In this document: positions 1 through 5,952 of the stretch, one piece after another | Layout: every line of letters begins with the position of its first letter | How positions within the stretch are numbered: position 1 is the stretch's first letter | DNA from: Candidatus Omnitrophota bacterium | Lineage (GTDB): Bacteria > Omnitrophota > Gorgyraeia > Zapsychrales > Fredricksoniimonadaceae | Length of the DNA stretch: 5,952 nucleotides | Direction: 5' to 3' | Assembly (NCBI GenBank): GCA_016206745.1 | Contig: JACQQW010000156.1 | Location: forward strand, 1-5,952 | Program-made: the position numbers and the translations under genes | The notes under the pieces: model-generated | What the model saw: only the letters and a program-made list of their open reading frames with translations | Databases searched by the model: none | Told to the model about the DNA's origin: nothing

Positions 1-725
1 GGGTGGCACCGGATACTAAAAAATCGCCAATAGAATTTCTTCCATTTCGGTATAAAACGGTCACGGATTTTCTGCACCTGGACCTGCACTTTTTCTTCTT
101 TGTATGTGCCGGTCAGGCTATGGTCGTGCAGGCGGTAATAATACAGCGGCTGGTCGATCTTTTTCATGCGGAATTTCTGCCTGACCCGCAGCCAATATTC
201 ATAATCCTCAGCCAAAAAAGCTTCCGGGTTAAAATCACCGACGACTTCATAGACCTTGCGGCGGTATAAAAAGCAACCGCCGATGCAATTATCCACATCC
301 AGATAAGAAGGGTTTTCGCTGCGGCCCAAACGTTGGATATGATTGTGCTCGTCCACCACATAATATTGGGTGTAGACAAAACCAATATGTTTGTCTCTGA
401 TCAAAGCCTCTGCCATGACCGCAAGCGCTTGGGGCGCGTAATAATTATCGTCGGAGGTCCAGGTCAAAAATTCCCCGCGGCTTAAGGCAAATCCCTGGTT
501 CAAAGCCGCGATATGCCCCTGATTGCGTTCCAGGCGGACATACCGCAAACGCGGATCCTTGAAGGATTGGATGACCGCCGGGGTATGGTCGGTTGAGCCG
601 TCATCCACAACGATCAATTCAATAGGAGCATAGGTTTGCTCCAGGCAACTTTGAACGGATTGCGCAAGGTAGCCGGCGCCGTTATAGGTAGGAAGAACAA
701 TGCTGACTTGTGGTTTATCGGTCAT
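1..725 (-). CDS. Family 2 (GT-A) glycosyltransferase, 3' end outside window
   Basis: Probable glycosyltransferase that transfers a sugar from a nucleotide-sugar donor to a growing surface glycan on the cytoplasmic side of the membrane. The frame is open for 241 codons from the ATG at 725 to the left edge with no stop, so the C-terminus is missing. The N-terminus has the classic GT2 pattern: VSIVLPTYNGAGYL (about residues 7-20), IELIVVDDGSTD (35-46), then RNQGHIAALNQG (67-78). The metal-binding DXD-type motif is SDDN (91-94), the acceptor-side GGCFLYRR lies at 149-156, and AEDYEYWLR at 172-180 supplies the likely catalytic acidic residues. No membrane segment is visible in the part present. 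It starts 4 bp after the wecB stop, with a weak AAGAG about 10 nt upstream, so translation may depend on coupling. The family is clear; donor and acceptor cannot be read from sequence. Confidence 0.93.
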   Translation of the reverse strand, partial: MTDKPQVSIVLPTYNGAGYLAQSVQSCLEQTYAPIELIVVDDGSTDHTPAVIQSFKDPRLRYVRLERNQGHIAALNQGFALSRGEFLTWTSDDNYYAPQALAVMAEALIRDKHIGFVYTQYYVVDEHNHIQRLGRSENPSYLDVDNCIGGCFLYRRKVYEVVGDFNPEAFLAEDYEYWLRVRQKFRMKKIDQPLYYYRLHDHSLTGTYKEEKVQVQVQKIRDRFIPKWKKFYWRFFSIRCH

Positions 726-729
726 TGTC

Positions 730-1842
730 TTAAAACTCTTTTAATAAACGGGCCGCAATGCGCCGGCCGGCCTGGCCGTCCCCGTAAGGATTGGCCGCAT
801 GGCTCATCTTTTGATAGGCCTGCGGGTCCTCCATCAAGACGGAGGTTTCATCGACGATGCGCTTAGTGTCCGTGCCCACCAAACGCGTCGCCCCTGCCGC
901 CAATGCCTCGGGCCGTTCGGTGACTTCGCGCAGGACCAAAACCGGTTTGTGCAAACTTGCCGCCTCTTCCTGTATCCCTCCGGAGTCGGTCAAAATCAAA
1001 TACGAGCTCTTCATCAGGTGTACAAATAGAACATAATCCAAAGGCGCGATCAAAAAAATATTCTTATGTCCCTTAAGCAGGGCATTGGCGGTTTCCTGGA
1101 CAGCCGGGTTTAAATGGACGGGATAAACAATGACCGCTTCATCAGCGTATTTGGCCGCGATCGCCTGCAGGGCTTTGCAAATGTCCTCCAGGGGCCTGCC
1201 TACATTTTCCCGGCGATGGGCCGTGACCAAAATGACTTTTTTACCGGCCAATGGGACCGCGGCCAGCGGCGTGCCGGCAAAATCCATCTCTTTCTGGGCC
1301 ACATCCAGCAAGGCATCGATCACGGTATTTCCGGTCAACTCAATCCTGTCCGACGGGAACCCTTCGGCGATCAAATTATCTTTGGCTTCCTGGGTGTGGG
1401 CAAAATACAAGTCGCTCATGGTGTCGATCATCCTGCGGTTGATCTCTTCCGGAAACGGTTGGTATTTATCGCCGGTGCGCAGGCCCGCCTCAATATGACC
1501 GATGCGCACCCGTTTATAAAAAGCCGCCAGGGCGGCGGCCATGCTGGTGGTGGTGTCGCCCTGAACCAGGACAAAATCAGGACGCTCTTCCTCTAATAGA
1601 TAACCCATCTGGCTTAAAATGGTGCTGGTGATGTATTCCAGGCTTTGCTTTTCCTGCATGATGTTTAAATCATAGTCCGCCGCGATCCCGAACAGCCTCA
1701 AGAACGGGTCGAGCATTTCCCGGTGCTGGGCGCTGACGCAAACCTTGCAGTCAAAATGCTGCGGGTGTTTGCGCAACTCTTTGATGACCGGGGCCATTTT
1801 TACCGCTTCCGGGCGCGTGCCGAATACAGTCAAAATCTTCAT
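730..1842 (-). CDS. wecB: UDP-N-acetylglucosamine 2-epimerase (non-hydrolysing)
   Basis: Cytoplasmic enzyme that interconverts UDP-GlcNAc and UDP-ManNAc, the donor or precursor for ManNAc-type residues in surface polysaccharides. The 370-residue length matches the family (E. coli WecB is about 376). Family signatures run the whole length: GTRPEAVKMAP (8-18), SAQHREML (37-44), QGDTTTS (94-100), HIEAGLRTGD (116-125), PEEINRRMID (131-140), GNTVIDALL (171-179), TAHRRENVGR (207-216), YPVHLNP (240-246), TDSGGIQEEA (285-294), REVTERPEA (305-313) and NPYGDGQAG (351-359). The residues equivalent to the catalytic and structural Asp, Glu, Glu and His of E. coli WecB are present (D96, E118, E132, H209). 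The ATG overlaps the stop of the upstream gene as ATGA, and AGGA sits 8 nt before it. MnaA is an equivalent name. No wecC (UDP-ManNAc dehydrogenase) is present in the window. Confidence 0.97.
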   Translation of the reverse strand: MKILTVFGTRPEAVKMAPVIKELRKHPQHFDCKVCVSAQHREMLDPFLRLFGIAADYDLNIMQEKQSLEYITSTILSQMGYLLEEERPDFVLVQGDTTTSMAAALAAFYKRVRIGHIEAGLRTGDKYQPFPEEINRRMIDTMSDLYFAHTQEAKDNLIAEGFPSDRIELTGNTVIDALLDVAQKEMDFAGTPLAAVPLAGKKVILVTAHRRENVGRPLEDICKALQAIAAKYADEAVIVYPVHLNPAVQETANALLKGHKNIFLIAPLDYVLFVHLMKSSYLILTDSGGIQEEAASLHKPVLVLREVTERPEALAAGATRLVGTDTKRIVDETSVLMEDPQAYQKMSHAANPYGDGQAGRRIAARLLKEF

Positions 1843-4013
1843 TGCACCGTTCCTATGGTAAAAAGCAAATAACCTTGGTTAAGGGAATGTATTTCTTCCA
1901 TGGATAAATGACCGAAAAATTTCTTGATGTCTTCATGGGCCGACCCCCAAAATTGCAAAGCATGGGTGGCGCCGACGGAATATTCCCGGACATCGTTCAA
2001 GCCGGCCGCTTCAAATAAAGGCCGCATGGTCAATTTAGGCACTTCGCGGCCATACGCCCAGGTCCCTTCCTGTTCCATTTTATATTTACCGATCCGGTAA
2101 AAAAGAGCACCGGCATTAGGCACCAGGCTCATGACCCCTTTACGGCCGAGGCGTTTGGAATCTTTTAAGATGGCGATGATTTGATGGTCGGAAAAATGTT
2201 CCAGCACCCCGCTGCTGAACACCCAATCGACCGATGAGGAAGGCAATTGGATCCCCTTTAAAATGTCCTGGCAATAAAACTGGGCGGTCAATCCCAATTC
2301 CTGGAACAAGGCTTTGACAAAATCAATGCTCTCCTGGGAATAATCCAGGGCCTGGACCTGACGGCCGTAAAGGCTGCAAATCGCTGCAAGCTCGCCGGTG
2401 CCGCTGCCGAGTTCCAATACAACATCATCGGGCGCTGTATGGACCAGCAGGGGCTTGCACCACACCGGGAAATCATTGCCCTTGATTTTTGCCGCCAGCT
2501 CTTCTACGGTTTGCCCGGCGGTAATGGCCCCATGCCACGCCTGCTCATCCAGGATCACCAGTCCTTTTGTTCCACTCCATCCCAAGAAAAAACCTTCAGG
2601 GCAACCCTTAAGGCTGATCGATTCCACTTGAGCATCCGGGCAATATTTCTTGATCATCGAAAGGACCTGCTGATCATCAAACCATTGCTCGAAATCGGTG
2701 ATGTCCATGGCCCCGGCATGTTTTAGATTCTTGTCGATGATGATCAATATGCCGTCCTTTTTCAAGACCCGGCACATTTCCATAATGGCTTTGCCGTATT
2801 CAATGGTATGCTCCAGGGCTTCAATGCATATGACCGCCTCAAAATATTCGTCGGGATAAGGCAAACAAAGCAAGCTGCCTTGTTTCTTGTGGATAAATTC
2901 CCCGGCTTCTTTCAACAGTTCATTGGAGCAGTCGAGGCCATGGATTTCCCAATCCGGAAAATGTTGATGGATCCGCTGTGAAAACCTTCCTTTGCCGCAG
3001 CCTGCGTCCAGGACCTTTCCGGTCTTAAAAGGCATCAAGCGATCGGCCACAAACTTGAACCGCGGGTCATTTTCCGGGACCTCTTTTAAGAAAATGTCCG
3101 CATGACGGTCAAAAAAACTTTTCACGCTCATATGGGCGGCATCGATAAAAAACTTGGCCGCCCAGCTTATTTCCGCCTTTGGAAAATAGTCCGCCCTGGA
3201 CCCATAACTCCCGAAAAACCCTCCCGATGGATTTTGGATTGAACGCACAAATTTAAGCGCCTTATCAGCCTGTTCGTACATTCCCAATTTGTAAGCAATA
3301 ATGGCCAATTGCGCCACCCCTGTGCTGCATGCCCAATTCACCCCCGCATACGCCGGGATGGAACCATCTTTACGCTGGGTAAAAAATAATTTCTCCACAA
3401 AGGGACGGACAAATTCAACCTCGCCCACATCGATAAAACCATCCAGGATATAGGCCAGAAAATGCGTTAAATACCCCTCGCTTAAAACATTGGATTGCCG
3501 TTGATAATAGGCGGCCGATCTGTGTGCCGCGTCGATATAATCAGGCCGCTGTAAAATAACTCCGGCCTCCACCAAGGCCGGCAGGACAAACACATGCACG
3601 GCTTCCGGAATATCATCATTATAAATGGCCGGCAAACGGCCGTCGCTGTGCATGGACGCGACCAAGTAATCCGCCGTCTTCTGCGCAAATGGCTTAAATT
3701 GTTCCCGGCGGCCCGCGGCCCTGGCCAAGCCGCGCAAGGCTTGCCCTGAATCAAAGATGTACTCGCGCCCATCGGGACCGGCAAAAGAACCGTTGGGCCG
3801 CTGCATAAAGACAAGAAAACCGGCATACTGGCCGGCCAAATCAAATTCGCCGGCCTCCATTAATGTAGGGACCAAGTATCCGGTGACTTCCAAATAGGGA
3901 AACTTTTGTTGGGAAGAAACAACAATGCCTTTCTCCTCGATGGTGTTGGTCTTGATCCATTCCAGCGCCTTGCGGTAGCCGGCCGTAAAACCGGTCTTTT
4001 TATTAAATCTCAT
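1839..4013 (-). CDS. Alpha-barrel repeat protein fused to two SAM-dependent methyltransferase domains
   Basis: A 724-residue protein with three parts. Residues 1 to about 310 are helix-rich, with glycine-turn motifs QRPNGSF (71-77), HSDGRLPA (122-129), QRKDGSIPA (213-221) and QNPSGGFFGS (260-269). The spacing is near 47-50 residues, or a multiple of it, as in alpha/alpha-barrel proteins of the prenyltransferase/terpene-cyclase or six-hairpin glycosidase type. No clear DXDD cyclase motif is seen. Methyltransferase domain 1 (about 320-480) has SAM motif I VLDAGCGKG (334-342), the acidic GLD (359-361), ICIEALEH (395-402) and CRVLKKDGILIIID (414-427). Domain 2 (about 515-724) has VLELGSGTG (532-540), ALDYS (555-559), FSSGVLEHFSD (599-609) and MSLVPNAGALFYRIGKYKM (628-646). 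Both SAM sites look intact. There is no signal peptide or membrane segment, so it is probably cytoplasmic. The start is supported by AAGGA 5 nt upstream, inside the end of the preceding gene (11-bp overlap); the stop overlaps wecB. A role in methylating a glycan or its carrier is inferred from the neighbours. The barrel's ligand is unknown. Confidence 0.85.
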   Translation of the reverse strand: MRFNKKTGFTAGYRKALEWIKTNTIEEKGIVVSSQQKFPYLEVTGYLVPTLMEAGEFDLAGQYAGFLVFMQRPNGSFAGPDGREYIFDSGQALRGLARAAGRREQFKPFAQKTADYLVASMHSDGRLPAIYNDDIPEAVHVFVLPALVEAGVILQRPDYIDAAHRSAAYYQRQSNVLSEGYLTHFLAYILDGFIDVGEVEFVRPFVEKLFFTQRKDGSIPAYAGVNWACSTGVAQLAIIAYKLGMYEQADKALKFVRSIQNPSGGFFGSYGSRADYFPKAEISWAAKFFIDAAHMSVKSFFDRHADIFLKEVPENDPRFKFVADRLMPFKTGKVLDAGCGKGRFSQRIHQHFPDWEIHGLDCSNELLKEAGEFIHKKQGSLLCLPYPDEYFEAVICIEALEHTIEYGKAIMEMCRVLKKDGILIIIDKNLKHAGAMDITDFEQWFDDQQVLSMIKKYCPDAQVESISLKGCPEGFFLGWSGTKGLVILDEQAWHGAITAGQTVEELAAKIKGNDFPVWCKPLLVHTAPDDVVLELGSGTGELAAICSLYGRQVQALDYSQESIDFVKALFQELGLTAQFYCQDILKGIQLPSSSVDWVFSSGVLEHFSDHQIIAILKDSKRLGRKGVMSLVPNAGALFYRIGKYKMEQEGTWAYGREVPKLTMRPLFEAAGLNDVREYSVGATHALQFWGSAHEDIKKFFGHLSMEEIHSLNQGYLLFTIGTVQ
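1851..1854 (-). promoter_or_regulatory. Ribosome binding site for wecB
   Basis: AGGA lies 8 nt before the ATG at 1842, inside the last codons of the upstream fusion gene. Together with the ATGA stop/start overlap it supports this start and suggests re-initiation by ribosomes finishing the upstream gene. Confidence 0.6.
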
Positions 4014-5064
4014 GATGTTCCTTCATCGACAGTATCTTTTGATAATAGCCGGCTTCCAGTTGATCGACTTTTGTCCGCTCAAACGGTTCCACGCTTGTTC
4101 TGGCGTTCTTTTTCAAATGCGCCCTTAAGGCCGTGCCGGTGCAGGCTTTTTGGATCACATTGGCCAGGGCCTGGGGGTTTTCATGATCTTTGACCAGCAG
4201 GCCATTCTCTCCATTGGTAATAAACTCATTCATGGGGCCTATATCGGATGTGACTACCACCGCTTCACAGGCCAAGGCCTCAATAAAGACGATTCCAAAC
4301 CCTTCCCAGCGGCTGGGCGTGCACATGCAATCGCACCAGGAATAATATTTGGTGAGTTCTTCATGCGCGACGCTGTCGATCAAAAAATATTGCTGGTCCA
4401 CCCCTTGTTCTATGGCCAGGTCGCGATAAACCTTGTCATCACCTTTTCCAATGGCGATCACGCCATAATCCTTGCCCAAAAACTTTAACGCTTTGATCAG
4501 CGTGTCCAGGTTCTTTTGCCTGTTCAGCCGCCCCACCAAAAGGACTTTATATTTAAAAGGAAATTGCCGGTCCAAATCTTTCCACTCACCGGAAGGCACA
4601 GGCCGCATCACTTCAAAATCCACCCGATTGGGCAAGATCCAGGACCTATCCGGTTTCTTAAACTTTGTCGCCACCAATTCTTCAACGGCCTTGGCCACGC
4701 ATAAAACAATGTCCGCTTTCTTAATGGAGTCATAGAGGATCGCGGGGTTAGTATCGTGCACGGAAACCACCACCGGCACGCCTTTGACTTTATGCTCACA
4801 AGCGAACCGGCAGGCCCAATTACCTCCATAAGCCCTGACCACATCAATGCCCAAGTCCTTGATCCTCTTGATCAAATCGATGTCTAAAGTATGGACCACC
4901 TTCATCCCCAATAAATCTTCCGCATTTTCTTCCAGGGGCGATAGTAAATACACTTCATCAAAAAATCGGCACGGATTATAATAATCCCTCAACCATTTCC
5001 GGGAATACCCGCACTTAAGATATTCCGCAATCGGATCACTGGGAATGACGGCCAGTCTCTTCAT
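4003..5064 (-). CDS. GT-B fold glycosyltransferase, family 4-like (glycosyl transferases group 1)
   Basis: Probable retaining glycosyltransferase of 353 residues, acting in the cytoplasm on a lipid-linked glycan. The C-terminal nucleotide-sugar domain is typical: VLLVGRLNRQKNLDTLIKAL (174-193) carries the donor-phosphate-binding Arg (R179) and Lys (K184). CTPSRWEGFGIVFIEALAC (248-266) contains the E-x7-E pair (E254, E262), followed by SDIGPMNEFITNGENGLLV (273-291). The N-terminal half is less typical. It starts MKRLAVIPSD and lacks the usual glycine-rich GG loop near the N-terminus, though a VSVHDTNP segment (99-106) holds the conserved His position and ILPNRVDF (143-150) is the usual linker motif. 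The length is slightly short for the family. Its ATG directly follows the stop of the upstream methyltransferase with no gap, and AGGAAAGG (5069-5076) serves as ribosome site. The sugar transferred cannot be predicted. Confidence 0.92.
   Translation of the reverse strand: MKRLAVIPSDPIAEYLKCGYSRKWLRDYYNPCRFFDEVYLLSPLEENAEDLLGMKVVHTLDIDLIKRIKDLGIDVVRAYGGNWACRFACEHKVKGVPVVVSVHDTNPAILYDSIKKADIVLCVAKAVEELVATKFKKPDRSWILPNRVDFEVMRPVPSGEWKDLDRQFPFKYKVLLVGRLNRQKNLDTLIKALKFLGKDYGVIAIGKGDDKVYRDLAIEQGVDQQYFLIDSVAHEELTKYYSWCDCMCTPSRWEGFGIVFIEALACEAVVVTSDIGPMNEFITNGENGLLVKDHENPQALANVIQKACTGTALRAHLKKNARTSVEPFERTKVDQLEAGYYQKILSMKEHHEI
4019..4023 (-). promoter_or_regulatory. Ribosome binding site for the fusion gene
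   Basis: AAGGA lies 5 nt before the ATG at 4013, within the 3' end of the glycosyltransferase gene. It fixes the start of the 724-residue protein despite the 11-bp overlap and is among the stronger sites in the window. Confidence 0.65.
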
Positions 5065-5949
5065 TCAACCTTTCCTGACCACAATGACATGATTATTTTC
5101 CCGGGTAGACATGATTTTTTCCACCCTGAATCCGCATTCGAACATCGGGGACAAATAGTTTTCCAAGGTGTAAATATCCAGTTGCTTTGAAAAACTCCGG
5201 ATATGTTCGGAATGGCAGGGAGGAACGATGACCTTGTTCCATCGCAGCGTCGGCTGGTTTCGATACTGCTTTTTTAACCAGGCCCCTGCCTGGCTCTTGG
5301 CGATCCTGAATAATTGGCGCAGGGTCAGATTAACGTTGGCCTCCAAAAAGGCCCTGATGTGGTCATGGGTGTTGGGGACCGTGTGGACCATCACAGCGCC
5401 TTTTTTTAAGACCCGGTGCATTTCTTTGACCGCGGCCGAAAGATCCGGAATATGCTCCAGAACATATTCTGAAAATATCAAATCAAGGCTTTGCGCATCT
5501 ACAGGCAGTTCATGTGGCCAACAATTTTTAAATTCCACATGAGGAATGGCCATTTTTTCATTAACGATGATTTTAGCGATATCGGTGGTACGCTCAAAAT
5601 CCCCCAAATCACAGCCTTCATAGGTGTCCGGGATATCGACGGCAAATAATTTCCTGGCAAACGGGGACAATAAAACAGACTTGTACCCAAAATTACAACC
5701 CAGTTCCAACATAGCGCTGTAGGGATGGGCCAAATCAAAATAACCCGGCAAAAGCTGGCGCAAGACCCTGAATTCATAAGTGCGCAGGCGGAAATAATCG
5801 GGATAAGGGGTAAAAAATTGATAGTTTAGGGCAAAAAACGAAAGCAATTTATTTTCCCAATCGATAAAGGCCTCATCGGAACCAAGGCCTTTAATGCTTG
5901 CGCCAAGCTCCGAAGGGATTGAAAACTGTTGCAGGGCAGCTTTATCCAT
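5065..5949 (-). CDS. Class I SAM-dependent methyltransferase (Methyltransf_11-like)
   Basis: A 294-residue methyltransferase with a Rossmann-type SAM domain in its middle. Motif I is MLELGCNFG (80-88), the acidic end of strand beta-2 is AVDIPD (103-108), the post-I region is LIFSEYVLEHIPD (157-169), and EMHRVLKKGAVMVHTVPN (176-193) is the usual following helix and strand. An N-terminal helical extension of about 75 residues and a basic, helix-rich insert (about 197-240) before PPCHSEH (243-249) probably shape the acceptor site. The C-terminal strand pair is FECGFRVEKIM (270-280). No signal peptide or membrane segment is visible. The ATG used is only 3 nt from the window edge, so no ribosome site can be checked and the true start may lie upstream. 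By position it probably methylates a sugar or glycan made by this operon; O-, N- and C-methylation cannot be told apart. Confidence 0.88.
   Translation of the reverse strand: MDKAALQQFSIPSELGASIKGLGSDEAFIDWENKLLSFFALNYQFFTPYPDYFRLRTYEFRVLRQLLPGYFDLAHPYSAMLELGCNFGYKSVLLSPFARKLFAVDIPDTYEGCDLGDFERTTDIAKIIVNEKMAIPHVEFKNCWPHELPVDAQSLDLIFSEYVLEHIPDLSAAVKEMHRVLKKGAVMVHTVPNTHDHIRAFLEANVNLTLRQLFRIAKSQAGAWLKKQYRNQPTLRWNKVIVPPCHSEHIRSFSKQLDIYTLENYLSPMFECGFRVEKIMSTRENNHVIVVRKG
5069..5076 (-). promoter_or_regulatory. Ribosome binding site for the GT4-like gene
   Basis: AGGAAAGG ends 4 nt before the ATG at 5064, while its AGGA part is 8 nt away. It lies inside the last codons of the upstream methyltransferase and supports the zero-gap start. 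Confidence 0.6.
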
Positions 5950-5952
5950 GAC

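Noticed and set aside
3..269. Plus-strand open frame of 88 codons at the left edge
   Set aside because: It is antisense to the GT2 gene, whose minus-strand frame carries all expected GT2 motifs. The hydrophobic FFFF run is the reverse complement of a lysine-rich stretch.
756..782. GC-rich palindromic stretch (GGCCGG-type) near the end of wecB, considered as a terminator
   Set aside because: It lies within coding sequence for the conserved NPYGDGQAG-to-RIAARL end of WecB, has no following T-run on the minus strand, and the next gene begins 4 bp after the stop.
1114..1596. Plus-strand open frame of 160 codons
   Set aside because: It lies wholly antisense to the strongly conserved wecB. Its protein shows no family motif, and a second long frame overlaps it on the same strand, as expected from shadow frames.
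2398..2726. Two overlapping plus-strand frames opposite the fusion gene, between its methyltransferase domains
   Set aside because: Considered as a sign that the fusion is two genes with something between them. The minus-strand frame runs through without interruption and the antisense proteins have no recognisable motif.

Overview
The window is a fragment of a bacterial surface-polysaccharide (O-antigen, capsule or exopolysaccharide type) biosynthesis operon. All five recognisable genes lie on the minus strand and are read from the right edge towards the left edge. There is essentially no non-coding DNA. Base composition is near balanced and looks uniform. Nothing resembles an insertion sequence, CRISPR array, RNA gene, terminator or promoter. 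The organism cannot be named from the sequence. Purine-rich Shine-Dalgarno sites and ATG starts indicate a bacterium, and the content would fit a Gram-negative lineage, possibly an uncultured one. That is a weak inference.

In transcription order the genes are: (1) a class I SAM-dependent methyltransferase (5065-5949) whose start is almost at the window edge; (2) a GT-B fold, family 4-like glycosyltransferase (4003-5064); (3) a 724-residue three-part protein (1839-4013) with an N-terminal alpha-barrel resembling prenyltransferase/terpene-cyclase-type repeats, followed by two different SAM methyltransferase domains; (4) a well conserved UDP-N-acetylglucosamine 2-epimerase, WecB/MnaA (730-1842); (5) a family 2 (GT-A) glycosyltransferase (1-725) that runs off the left edge. 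The junctions are 0 bp, an 11-bp overlap, a 4-bp ATGA overlap and a 4-bp gap, so the genes are very probably co-transcribed and translationally coupled.

Together the genes suggest a pathway that makes UDP-ManNAc (WecB), adds sugars to a growing glycan (two glycosyltransferases) and methylates the glycan or its precursors (three methyltransferase domains in two proteins). The least ordinary item is the alpha-barrel/methyltransferase/methyltransferase fusion. Its role is not evident from known families, and it is the best candidate here for something undescribed.
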